Source: Candidatus Gastranaerophilales bacterium (GTDB lineage Bacteria; Cyanobacteriota; Vampirovibrionia; Gastranaerophilales; Gastranaerophilaceae). Taken from it: DNA of 64,000 nucleotides. The stretch lies in the NCBI GenBank assembly GCA_944324175.1, contig CALUVH010000003.1, positions 34,723 through 98,722 of the forward strand. Reading direction: 5' to 3'. Positions 26,756 to 35,097 of the stretch are shown here, piece by piece; position 1 is the stretch's first letter, and each line of letters opens with the position of its first letter. Below the pieces are notes generated by a model, which worked only from the letters and a program-made list of their open reading frames with translations, had not been told where the DNA came from and did no database searches. The translations under genes and the position numbers were made by a program.

Positions 26756-28957
26756 GTGTCAAAATACGCGTTAGCCCTTGTAAATATCAAAGGTCTTGGA
26801 GTAAAGACATTCAGCTATCTCATTCCTGATGAGATGAAAGATAAAATCCAAATCGGTCAAGCTATTTTAGTTCCCTTTGGCAGACAAGGGCTTATCAACG
26901 CTTTTTGTGTCGGGTTTTCCGATTATTTGCCAGAAGAGATTAGAGCAAAGAAAATTAACAAAATTCTTGATGAAAACCCGCTTTTTTCAATAGAATACCT
27001 AAAACTACTTGAGTGGGTCGCTAATTATTACTGTACAGATTTAGTTACTGTGCTTAATGCGGCTGTTCCTATGAAACTTATAGAAAAGGCTTCAAAGGTT
27101 GAGCAGGCAGCTGAATTTGTAACTTTTGAAGGCGCAAGTAAAAGACAAATTGAGGTGCTTGAAATTTTAAAAGAAATGGGAAAATCTCCCCTAATTGTCT
27201 TTGAAAAGATGGCAAAAACGACTCGTGCAACGATAAAAAAACTTGAGATTTTAGGCTGTATAAAAATCACCAACGAAGATGTATATAGAAACCCTTTGGA
27301 TATCCTAAGAATTTCAGAACGTGAAGCCTTATTTGAGCTTTCAGGTGATCAGCAAAAGGTCTATGAGGGGATAAAAAAGAAAATTACGACAGGTTCAACC
27401 ATCTTACTGCATGGTGTCACAGCCTCGGGCAAAACTGAAGTGTATTTCAAACTGATTGACGATACCATAAAATCTGGAAAAAATGTTTTATTCCTAGCCC
27501 CTGAAATTGCGCTAGCTTCCCAACTTACAAAACGATTGGCAAAAAAATTCGGTACCGAAGATGTCGCGATATGGCATAGCAGTATTTCAGAAGGTGAAAG
27601 ATATGACGTATGGCAAAAGCTTTATAAAGATGAGATAAAGATTCTTGCAGGAGCTCGCTCGGCGGTTTTTGCACCGCTAAAAAATATCGGACTCATCATA
27701 ATAGATGAAGAGCATGAAAGTGCCTACAAACAAACTAACCCTGCACCGAGGTATGATGCGCGTGTAGTTGCAAGAAAACTCGCTGAGTTTCATCATTGCT
27801 CACTTTTACTTGGGTCTGCAACTCCTGATATTTCGTCTTACTATAAGGCGGTGAATTCTAATAATTTATTTGAGCTAAAAAAGCGATTTAATGATGCGAA
27901 AGTGCCGCCAGTCAAAGTTATAAATATGCAAGAGCACGGACGTGCTGCTTATCGCAGTATAATTTCTAAACCACTTCAGACTGCGATTACTCAAACCGTT
28001 GAAGCACATCAACAAGTAATTTTATTGATTAACCGACGCGGATTTTCGACCTACACGCAATGTCAAGCCTGTGGTCATGTAATAGAATGTCCAAATTGTG
28101 CTATTCCTATGATTTGGCACGCTAAAGATAAACTTTTGAAATGCCATTATTGCAACCATGTAGAACCTTTTCCTGATACCTGTCCTGAGTGCTACTCTGA
28201 CGCCTTGAAAAACAGTGGTACAGGTACCCAAAAAATAGAAATGCTGATAAAAGAACTTTACCCTGATTATAATGTGGAAAGAGTAGACAGCGATGTTATG
28301 GTCAGAAAGGGTGAACATATACGACTGCTTGAGCGGTTTCAGCGCGGAGAAATAGATATCCTTGTCGGCACACAAATGATAGCAAAAGGGCTTGACAACC
28401 CGAATGTTACGCTTGTCGGAGTAATCTCAGCAGATGCAAGCTTTAATTTACCTGATTTCAGAGCCTCCGAACGCGGTTTTCAACTGCTTACACAGGTGGC
28501 AGGACGAGCTGGGCGCGGTGAGTTCTCTGGAAGCGTTTTTTTTCAAACGTATAATCCCGATTACTACGCTCTCGAAAGTGCAAAATCACAAAATTATGAG
28601 GAATTTTATAACACCGAAATAGTTGCCCGTGAAGAGTTTGACTACCCCCCATTTAGTCAAATTATCAGATTAATTTTGAGTTCAGAGAACAATTTTCGAG
28701 CAGAAAAATCAGCCCAAGAAATTGCTCTCAGATTATGCACAATGATAGAAAAATATGGGATAACAGAAAGGCTTGAAGTGCTTGGTCCTACACCTTGCGT
28801 GATTGAAAGGATTAATGGAATGTATCGATTCCAAATACTAATAAAAAACAAACTCGAAGAAAAAGGACATAACTTTATATCAAGTTTCCTAAATAAAATT
28901 ACAATGCCACGCGACATAAAAATGTCTATTGATGTCGATCCTATCGATATTCTATGA
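26756..28957 (+). CDS. priA: Primosomal replication restart helicase PriA
   Basis: PriA reloads the replisome at stalled forks. The 733-residue chain has an N-terminal DNA-binding region, Walker A HGVTASGKTE near 220, the DEEH box, GSATPDISS, and eight zinc-binding cysteines in CQACGHVIECPNC ... CHYCNHVEPFPDTCPEC near 440-480. GTQMIAKGLD and QVAGRAGRG are helicase motifs V and VI. The start is GTG 26756, directly after the stop of the PC4-like gene. A hairpin 15 bases after the stop (28973-29009) probably ends the transcript. Confidence 0.96.
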   Translation: MSKYALALVNIKGLGVKTFSYLIPDEMKDKIQIGQAILVPFGRQGLINAFCVGFSDYLPEEIRAKKINKILDENPLFSIEYLKLLEWVANYYCTDLVTVLNAAVPMKLIEKASKVEQAAEFVTFEGASKRQIEVLEILKEMGKSPLIVFEKMAKTTRATIKKLEILGCIKITNEDVYRNPLDILRISEREALFELSGDQQKVYEGIKKKITTGSTILLHGVTASGKTEVYFKLIDDTIKSGKNVLFLAPEIALASQLTKRLAKKFGTEDVAIWHSSISEGERYDVWQKLYKDEIKILAGARSAVFAPLKNIGLIIIDEEHESAYKQTNPAPRYDARVVARKLAEFHHCSLLLGSATPDISSYYKAVNSNNLFELKKRFNDAKVPPVKVINMQEHGRAAYRSIISKPLQTAITQTVEAHQQVILLINRRGFSTYTQCQACGHVIECPNCAIPMIWHAKDKLLKCHYCNHVEPFPDTCPECYSDALKNSGTGTQKIEMLIKELYPDYNVERVDSDVMVRKGEHIRLLERFQRGEIDILVGTQMIAKGLDNPNVTLVGVISADASFNLPDFRASERGFQLLTQVAGRAGRGEFSGSVFFQTYNPDYYALESAKSQNYEEFYNTEIVAREEFDYPPFSQIIRLILSSENNFRAEKSAQEIALRLCTMIEKYGITERLEVLGPTPCVIERINGMYRFQILIKNKLEEKGHNFISSFLNKITMPRDIKMSIDVDPIDIL

Positions 28958-28972
28958 TATAACGCAACTAAA

Positions 28973-29009
28973 GACAAAGCCTTGCTTTGTTGAGAATTGA
29001 GGCTTTGTC
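28973..29009 (+). terminator. Hairpin after priA
   Basis: GACAAAGCCT (28973-28982) pairs perfectly with AGGCTTTGTC (29000-29009). No long T run follows. The same element, shorter, occurs at 20295-20325, so it belongs to the duplicated pilin upstream region. Confidence 0.6.
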
Positions 29010-29041
29010 TCGTGTAAATGAATGAAATTCTGCTTCTTCCC

Positions 29042-29109
29042 TTGCGAATCATATAAAAATGAGTTATAATCAGAATATGAGTATTGAGTTAAAAAATAGT
29101 AGATTTTGA
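29042..29109 (+). promoter_or_regulatory. Promoter and remnant leader ORF upstream of pilin 2
   Basis: TTGCGA at 29042-29047 and TATAAT at 29065-29070 are 17 bases apart; 6 bases later ATG 29077 opens a 10-codon frame, MSIELKNSRF. This copies the layout at 20361-20396, where the ORF is longer. The remaining sequence up to 29217 shows only the AAAGGAATCC ribosome-site region shared with pilin 1. Confidence 0.6.
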
Positions 29110-29217
29110 AGAATAAACGACCTTGGAAGGAATGACGGAATAACTTTTCTGGTACATCTTAGAGGAAGTGAATAAATTCTTGTAACAAGTAGATTAATAA
29201 AAATAAAGGAATCCAAA

Positions 29218-30348
29218 ATGACAAAAGCAGAAAAAAAGAACTACTTAACAAAAACCGCATTCACATTAGCAGAAGGTGGTCGAAGACCACATTTGAACCT
29301 GTGTCAACGCAAGACTGCATTTACCTTGGCAGAAGTACTAATCACGCTGAGCGTAATCGGCATAGTTGCAGCATTGACAATTCCAAGCATGATAGAGAAC
29401 CATAACAACAAAGCTTGGAAAACGGCAAAAGACCTATGGGACAAGAAACTTGTCGAAGCAACCCGTCAAATGAATATTGACGGCGTAATGACAGGTGTCG
29501 CGAGCAGTACAGAAGATTACATGAACTATTTTAAGAAGTATGTAAAAGTAATAAAAACCTGTGATAACAGTAAACTAGAAAACTGCTACGCACCAAAGTT
29601 TGTGCAAACAGGCGATAAAGAAACAGAAGTAGAAGTAAGCAGCCTAACAACTGCAAACAGTTTAGGGCAAAAAGATTGGAATACAAATACAATGGGATTT
29701 GTAATAGCAGATGGTACAGCGGTAGTTATGGCATATAACCCGAATTGTAGTAGCGTAGACCCATTCAGCTCAGAAGGTCAAAGCGGTCAGGTAGGTTGCA
29801 TGAGTATGTTGATAGATGTAAACGGGAAGAAAGGTCCAAATAGAGTAGGGGATGATATTCAATTAGTGAATGCAACAATCTCAACGTGCGATATGAAATT
29901 CCAAGACAAATGCATAGCCGCAAGCGATATCTATCCTCCAGCAGCAATAAATACTTGCGATGGAAGTGGAAATGAAGAGTGGGATGACAGAGGTACCGAT
30001 GGTTATAATTATTGTGCGTCAAATCATTGGGCAGGAGCCAAGAAAGCATGTGCTGAGAATGGCATGCATTTAGCTACTCCTCAAGAGTTAGCGGACATTG
30101 CAACTTATGTTTATAAGCAGGATAATAATCCAATTGGTGTAAACGAAAGTAGATCTAATTTGACGACAGATCAAGAAAGAGCTACTGAACTACATTGGTC
30201 TACAAATGATTGGCAGTATTGGTCTGATCAACCGTCAGAACCGGGCAATGCTTATTGTAGACATTTCTATGGATCTTCTATAGGTGGATTGACGGTTAAC
30301 TGCATTATATCCTATCCTTACCGGAGAGCTCGTTGTTTTGGTGATTGA
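29218..30348 (+). CDS. Prepilin-like surface protein 2
   Basis: The 376-residue paralogue of the product at 20661 shares the doubled AFTLAE N-terminus, the pilin helix and most of the Cys-containing middle domain nearly residue for residue. The C-terminal domain keeps the frame RATEL-WSTN-W-Y-S ... NAY-R-F ... YP--RARCF, but the residues between these anchors differ strongly from copy 1. Its tail has ordinary AT-rich codons, unlike copy 1. AAAGGAA lies 9 bases before the ATG. The paralogues are 7.4 kb apart with housekeeping genes between. Binding or adhesion is inferred from the lectin-like fold, not shown. Confidence 0.75.
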   Translation: MTKAEKKNYLTKTAFTLAEGGRRPHLNLCQRKTAFTLAEVLITLSVIGIVAALTIPSMIENHNNKAWKTAKDLWDKKLVEATRQMNIDGVMTGVASSTEDYMNYFKKYVKVIKTCDNSKLENCYAPKFVQTGDKETEVEVSSLTTANSLGQKDWNTNTMGFVIADGTAVVMAYNPNCSSVDPFSSEGQSGQVGCMSMLIDVNGKKGPNRVGDDIQLVNATISTCDMKFQDKCIAASDIYPPAAINTCDGSGNEEWDDRGTDGYNYCASNHWAGAKKACAENGMHLATPQELADIATYVYKQDNNPIGVNESRSNLTTDQERATELHWSTNDWQYWSDQPSEPGNAYCRHFYGSSIGGLTVNCIISYPYRRARCFGD

Positions 30349-30400
30349 TTTTGTCTTTAGTAAACGATAATAAACGGATAAAATAGGATTATGATGTCTA

Positions 30401-30555
30401 TTAGAGCCTTACGGCTCAGCTGTTACTGTAGGTCGGATTTACCAATCCGACGATAAAAAACGATAATAAACTCAATAAGTCTGAAAGAGGTATTTTTTAG
30501 AGCCTTACGGCTCAGCTGTTACTGTAGGTCGGATTTACTAATCCAACGATAAAAT
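30401..30555. repeat. Two direct copies of a double-hairpin repeat
   Basis: A unit of about 55 bases occurs at 30401-30455 and 30497-30551. Each has GAGCC-TTAC-GGCTC followed by GTCGGATT-4 bases-AATCCGAC; copy 2 has one change in the last arm that still pairs (G-U). Short CGATAATAAAC words flank the copies. The elements resemble REP/BIME units. The rest of the 30349-30642 gap holds no gene; the nadB ribosome site GAAGGTG is near 30631. Confidence 0.8.
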
Positions 30556-30642
30556 CTTTTTAATAAAAATTTTACATCCTGATGTGGAATTTTTTTTTAC
30601 TTTGTTTTAAAATATCCATTGATAGAATGAAGGTGAATTTTT

Positions 30643-32262
30643 ATGAAATATTCAAGGTATTCAGCGGTAATCATAGGTAGTGGTATAGCAGGGCTTTATG
30701 CAGCTTTGAAAATTGAGCAGCAAGTTGAGTTACCTGATGGGATATTGCTTGTGACGAAGTCTAAGTTAGGTGAAAGCAATTCTCGCTATGCGCAGGGTGG
30801 TATGGTCGGAGTGATGAAGGAAAATAAAAAAGATTCTACAGCTTCTCATATCAGTGATACAATTAAGGCTGGTGCAGGTTTAAGTGAATTTAGTACCGTA
30901 AAATTTATTTCAGAAAATTCCGATGCTGTAATAAAAGATCTTTTGAAATTTGGGGTAGAGTTTGACAGAAACGAAAATAACGAATTGACTTATACGCTTG
31001 AGGCAGCACATAGTGTGAATAGAGTTTTGCACTCTGGTGGCGATGCTACAGGGCGAATGATTGAGCAGGCTTTGAGTAAAAAAGTCAGCGAAAATTCTAA
31101 CATTGATTTATATGAAGATTCTATAGCCGTTGACATCCTAGTGAATTCCTCAAAGGAATGTCGTGGGGTTGTCGTATATAACGACATAACTCAAGAGTAT
31201 GAAACGATTTATGCATCAGTTGTGATTTTAGCGACCGGTGGTATTGGTCAGTTGTATAAGTACACGACAAACCCGATTGGGGCTACAGGTGATGGACTTG
31301 CGCTTGCTTATAGTGCAGGTGCGGTTATGCAGGATATGGAATTTGTACAGTTTCACCCGACTGCTCTCGCTATTGATGGAGAAGAAAATCGCTTTTTAAT
31401 CAGTGAGGCGGTACGTGGTGAAGGTGCCAAACTAGTCGATGCTGATGGTGTTGAATTTATGCACAAGTATCATGAGAAAAAAGAGCTTGCACCGCGAGAT
31501 ATCGTTACTCGTGCGAACTTTAATGAAATGATTGAGAAAAATTTGGATAATGTTTATTTGAATGCGACTTGTATTGACAAGCAAAAGTTAGCAAAACGTT
31601 TCCCGACTATTTCTAAAAAATGCGCTCAAAACGGTATCGACATTTCTAAAGACTTTATTCCGGTTGCACCTGCAGCTCATTACTTTATGGGAGGGGTGAA
31701 AACTAATTTACAGGGTGAAACTTCAATAAAAGGTCTGTATGCTATTGGTGAAGTATCATCGACCGGGCTTCATGGCGCAAACAGGCTTGCCAGCAATTCA
31801 CTTCTAGAATGCGTTGTGTGTGCTTACTCAGTTGCTGAATTCCTTAAAAATACTAAAATTAAGACTCCTAAGCAAATTGATGAAGATGTAAAAAAAATAA
31901 TAGATAAATATTCAGAGGAAGATTGTATTTTTGATGAAGTAGATGTCATTGAGCTTAAAAAGAAACTCCAAAACATAATGTGGGATTATGTTGGTATTTT
32001 GCGTGATAAAAAATCTTTGAATAGTGCAATTACTGAGCTTAATAAATTAAAATCGGAATTTCCAAGAAAAGATAAATGTTTGAGCAAAGCAGAATATGAA
32101 TTTAAAAATATGTTGACGGTAGCACTTTTAATCGCGATTTCAGCTAATAATCGTAAAGAATCGCGCGGAGCACATTATCGTCTTGATTACCTGCAAACAG
32201 ATGAATCAGCTATACATAGTAATATGACAAAAAAAGAAGGAGAATTGGATCTTGTTAAGTAA
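30643..32262 (+). CDS. nadB: L-aspartate oxidase
   Basis: NadB oxidises aspartate to iminoaspartate, the first step of de novo NAD synthesis. The FAD-binding IIGSGIAGLYAAL is at residues 10-22, SNSRYAQGGM at about 46-55, and FVQFHPTAL, RGEGAKLVD and the GLHGANRLASNSLLE segment near 375 are all diagnostic. The length, 539 residues, is normal. GAAGGTG precedes the ATG. nadC overlaps its last codons; nadA is not adjacent. A NrtR-like regulator is encoded elsewhere in the window. Anaerobic members use fumarate or quinones as the electron acceptor instead of oxygen (family knowledge). Confidence 0.95.
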   Translation: MKYSRYSAVIIGSGIAGLYAALKIEQQVELPDGILLVTKSKLGESNSRYAQGGMVGVMKENKKDSTASHISDTIKAGAGLSEFSTVKFISENSDAVIKDLLKFGVEFDRNENNELTYTLEAAHSVNRVLHSGGDATGRMIEQALSKKVSENSNIDLYEDSIAVDILVNSSKECRGVVVYNDITQEYETIYASVVILATGGIGQLYKYTTNPIGATGDGLALAYSAGAVMQDMEFVQFHPTALAIDGEENRFLISEAVRGEGAKLVDADGVEFMHKYHEKKELAPRDIVTRANFNEMIEKNLDNVYLNATCIDKQKLAKRFPTISKKCAQNGIDISKDFIPVAPAAHYFMGGVKTNLQGETSIKGLYAIGEVSSTGLHGANRLASNSLLECVVCAYSVAEFLKNTKIKTPKQIDEDVKKIIDKYSEEDCIFDEVDVIELKKKLQNIMWDYVGILRDKKSLNSAITELNKLKSEFPRKDKCLSKAEYEFKNMLTVALLIAISANNRKESRGAHYRLDYLQTDESAIHSNMTKKEGELDLVK

Positions 32263-33082
32263 ATTTTATATTGAGGAACACGTAAAACAAGCACTCGCTG
32301 AAGATATCGGATTTGGCGATATTACAACTGAAAATCTTGCAAGTGAAACCGATTATCTTGAAGGTGCTTTAAATACAAGAGTTGATGGTATACTTTGCGG
32401 TTGCGAGGTGTTTAAAACAGTTTTTGAAATTTTATCAAAAGATATTAAAATAAATTTCCATTTTAAAGATGGTGATAGAATAAAAAAAGGTGACAAAATT
32501 GCGGATATTTCAGGACCTGCAAAATATTTGCTTATGGGCGAAAGGGTCTCTTTGAATTATCTTCAAAGAATGAGCGGTATCGCTACTGAAACTCATAAGT
32601 ATCAAAGTGCTATAGGTGAATTACCTGCAAAAATTGTTGATACGCGCAAAACTACTCCTAATTTTAGAGCTTTTGAAAAATATTCAGTCAAAGTTGGTGG
32701 TGGGGCACTGCATAGATTCAACCTTAGCGATTGCGCTATGATTAAAGATAATCACATCAGACTTGCAGGATCTATCACTCAGGCTGTTGAAAAGCTTAGA
32801 GAAAATCTTTCCCATGCACATAAAATTGAGGTAGAGTGCGATACTTTGGAACAGGTTAAAGAGGCTGTCGCTTGTAATGTTGATATTATTATGCTTGATA
32901 ACATGACTGTATATGATATGAAAGCGGCATGTGATTATATAAATAAAAAAGCTGTAGTCGAGGCTAGTGGTAATGTTAATTTGGATACTGTGAGAACTAT
33001 TGCTGAAACCGGTGTCGATATAATTTCCTCAAGTGCAATTGTTGCTAAGGCACCGACTTTGGATTTAGCTTTAGATATATAA
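32252..33082 (+). CDS. nadC: Nicotinate-nucleotide pyrophosphorylase (quinolinate phosphoribosyltransferase)
   Basis: NadC converts quinolinate and PRPP to nicotinate mononucleotide. Motifs: LAEDIGFGDITTENL at the N-terminus, MGERVSLNYLQRMSGIAT, VDTRKTTPNFRAFEKYSVKVGGG and IKDNHI. The length, 276 residues, fits. The start is TTG 32252, preceded by AGGAG at 32238-32242 (9-base spacing), and overlaps the nadB stop by 11 bases, indicating coupling. A terminator follows. Confidence 0.95.
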   Translation: MLSKFYIEEHVKQALAEDIGFGDITTENLASETDYLEGALNTRVDGILCGCEVFKTVFEILSKDIKINFHFKDGDRIKKGDKIADISGPAKYLLMGERVSLNYLQRMSGIATETHKYQSAIGELPAKIVDTRKTTPNFRAFEKYSVKVGGGALHRFNLSDCAMIKDNHIRLAGSITQAVEKLRENLSHAHKIEVECDTLEQVKEAVACNVDIIMLDNMTVYDMKAACDYINKKAVVEASGNVNLDTVRTIAETGVDIISSSAIVAKAPTLDLALDI

Positions 33083-33116
33083 AAAGTGTTAGCCTGACAC
33101 TAAATGTTAAGCGTTT

Positions 33117-33145
33117 AAAAAGGGGGCTATTGTAGTCCCCTTTTT
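33117..33145 (+). terminator. Terminator after nadBC
   Basis: AAAAAGGGGGCTA (33117-33129) pairs with TAGTCCCCTTTTT (33133-33145), one G-U pair, 3-base loop, T run in the right arm. Confidence 0.85.
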
Positions 33146-33263
33146 GCTTTTGCGATTTTGTGAAAAAATAAATGTAAACTTTCTTAAAATCAATGGCAAA
33201 AAAAAAAATTATTTGTTTTAGAATAAAGGTAAGACAGTGTAGTAGTTTTTTGAATGGTGGATT

Positions 33264-34163
33264 ATGAAAATTAACTCAATTCATTATGATATGAACTTCA
33301 AGCAGGGTTCGACGGAGGTAAAAAATACTCCAACGGCTCTAGGTGTGCAAGAGGTGCACGACTCGCAGAACTATAAGAAGCGAAATTATGCGGGTATGAG
33401 CAGAGAAAATAATAATAGAGGATATAATGCAGCAAATAGCGGCAGCTTTACGGGAAAGAGTGAAGTTGCCGCTACTGCTTTAAAGGGACTAACCCGTTGG
33501 GAAAAAATCCTCAAAAGTGACTTTTACGCAAAGTCAATGGGTGTCGTAAATGATCACAATATCGCTTCAAGTGCATTTATGGCATTGATTTTGGCAGGTA
33601 TTTTACGGCCTGCGACAATTGTTTCTTTACCAGGGAAAAAAGAACAAAGTACAAAAGATAAAATTTATGCAGCGGCTCATTCAATTTCATCAGGTGTAAT
33701 TGGTTTTGTAGCCTCAGTAATTTTAACAAGCCCACTAGATGCGGCAGTTAAAAAAGTCTTTGGTACACGTGAAGTTTTGGATGAAAACGGCAATGTTACA
33801 CAAGCTGTTAAGGGATACGATGAATACGGTTCTAAACGTTTGAAAGAAATTGCAGGAAAAATAAAAGAGTATGAAGGACTTGAAAAAACATTAGAAAATA
33901 AAAAGCAGACTCGTTTGTTGAAAAATTCAAAAAATGCTTTGAAACAAATTTCTAAAAATATTCCTGATTGGATTATTGCAATCCCTCGTTCAGCTTTAAC
34001 AATTAAGCTGATTCCATTAATTTTGGTGTATGTATTTGGATTAGAAAAGAAAGATAAAAATGCAGCGCAGAAGGTTGAAAATCAAAAACAAAACGACACA
34101 TCAGTAGCGTTTGGAGCAATGAATATGAAATCATTTGATGCTTTTAGAGGAGGGGTGAAATAA
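33264..34163 (+). CDS. Hypothetical membrane protein A of a two-gene unit
   Basis: No named family is recognised. The 299-residue product begins MKINSIHYDMNFKQGS and has a polar, Asn-rich head to about residue 75, including a second F-T-G segment (SGSFTGKSE). Hydrophobic stretches occur at about 97-118, 137-156 and 242-260 (LTIKLIPLILVYVFGL). The tail is Lys/Gln-rich and ends AFGAMNMKSFDAFRGGVK. GGTGG is the ribosome site. The stop overlaps the start of the next gene (TAATG), so the two products are made together and may interact. They resemble the proteins at 3469 and 4586 in build. Confidence 0.6.
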   Translation: MKINSIHYDMNFKQGSTEVKNTPTALGVQEVHDSQNYKKRNYAGMSRENNNRGYNAANSGSFTGKSEVAATALKGLTRWEKILKSDFYAKSMGVVNDHNIASSAFMALILAGILRPATIVSLPGKKEQSTKDKIYAAAHSISSGVIGFVASVILTSPLDAAVKKVFGTREVLDENGNVTQAVKGYDEYGSKRLKEIAGKIKEYEGLEKTLENKKQTRLLKNSKNALKQISKNIPDWIIAIPRSALTIKLIPLILVYVFGLEKKDKNAAQKVENQKQNDTSVAFGAMNMKSFDAFRGGVK

Positions 34164-35041
34164 TGAAAGTAACTCTTAATTCTCAAAATTATAACAGTTA
34201 TAACTACAGACAACAAAATGGAAATAATAATTTTGCACAACGAAATCAAATACCTACATTTAATGGTGGCGGTGCAGCTGGTGTGACAGGCACTATAGCA
34301 AAAAAATCAGGACTGTTTACTAAAATTGATAATCTTTATGATAAGGGTATTGACTATATTGCAAAATATTTTACAGCTCCATTAGTTGATAGTGCACCGA
34401 TGAATTGGGCGGCTGAAAAGTTTAAAAACAGCAAATACTTATTTAACCATCTTTTGGCTGTTGGTTCAGCTATCACAAGCGGTATGTATATGTATAAAAC
34501 TTTAAAAATGCCTGAGAAAAAACCTGAAGATAGAGATAGGAAAAAAACTCTTGCAGTCAATCAATTTTTGACATTCGCATTATCTACAGCCGGTGCTTAT
34601 TTCCTTGATAGCAAAATTGGCAACTGGTGGGATAAGCAAACTGCTCGATTTGCAGGTTTAAGGTTGAATGATGAAAGTCTTGTTAAAGATTTCTTAGATA
34701 CAAATGAAGCAATTAAAACAAATAATAAATTGATTATCGAAACTAACAAAAATAAAGTATCTAAAAAAGATTTAAAGTTATTACTTGATGATACAGAAAT
34801 GGTTAGAGATTTCGTGAAATCAAGAAATAATTTCAAATCAATGCTTCCTAAACAAAAACGTGCATTACTAAACCAAATTGATGGTATGGGAGTTCTTAAG
34901 ACAATGATAGTATTCGGTGCGGTGTATCGTTATATCGTTCCAGTACTTGTAACTCCTATTGCTAACAAAATTGGAGAAAAATATTTGAGCCGTAAGCAGG
35001 AAGCAAAAGCTCAAGAAGCTGCGAATTCCAAAGCGGCTTAA
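34163..35041 (+). CDS. Hypothetical membrane protein B of a two-gene unit
   Basis: The 292-residue product has an Asn/Gln/Tyr-rich N-terminus with TFNGGGAAGVTG at about 32-43, hydrophobic segments at about 93-106 and 127-149, a charged helical region (about 165-235) and a last hydrophobic helix around 248-266. No enzymatic motif is visible. It begins inside the upstream stop codon (TAATG) with AGGAGGGG 8-15 bases before its ATG, a strong ribosome site. A perfect bidirectional terminator follows at 35066-35097. I do not recognise the family. Confidence 0.6.
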   Translation: MKVTLNSQNYNSYNYRQQNGNNNFAQRNQIPTFNGGGAAGVTGTIAKKSGLFTKIDNLYDKGIDYIAKYFTAPLVDSAPMNWAAEKFKNSKYLFNHLLAVGSAITSGMYMYKTLKMPEKKPEDRDRKKTLAVNQFLTFALSTAGAYFLDSKIGNWWDKQTARFAGLRLNDESLVKDFLDTNEAIKTNNKLIIETNKNKVSKKDLKLLLDDTEMVRDFVKSRNNFKSMLPKQKRALLNQIDGMGVLKTMIVFGAVYRYIVPVLVTPIANKIGEKYLSRKQEAKAQEAANSKAA

Positions 35042-35065
35042 TGCAAATAACATACATACAACGTC

Positions 35066-35097
35066 AAAAAAGCTCCTTAAGCTTAAGGAGCTTTTTT
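35066..35097. terminator. Perfect bidirectional terminator containing the purL stop
   Basis: The 32-base palindrome has A6 and T6 flanks around GCTCCTTAAGCTTAAGGAGC and serves both the plus-strand unit ending at 35041 and the minus-strand purL. The purL stop codon (35083-35085) and last codons lie inside the stem. Confidence 0.9.

Noticed and set aside
29218..30348. Pilin 2 as the template repeat for pilin 1
   Set aside because: Its tail differs at many non-adenine positions and lacks the AAC-rich pattern, so it is a paralogue, not a template.
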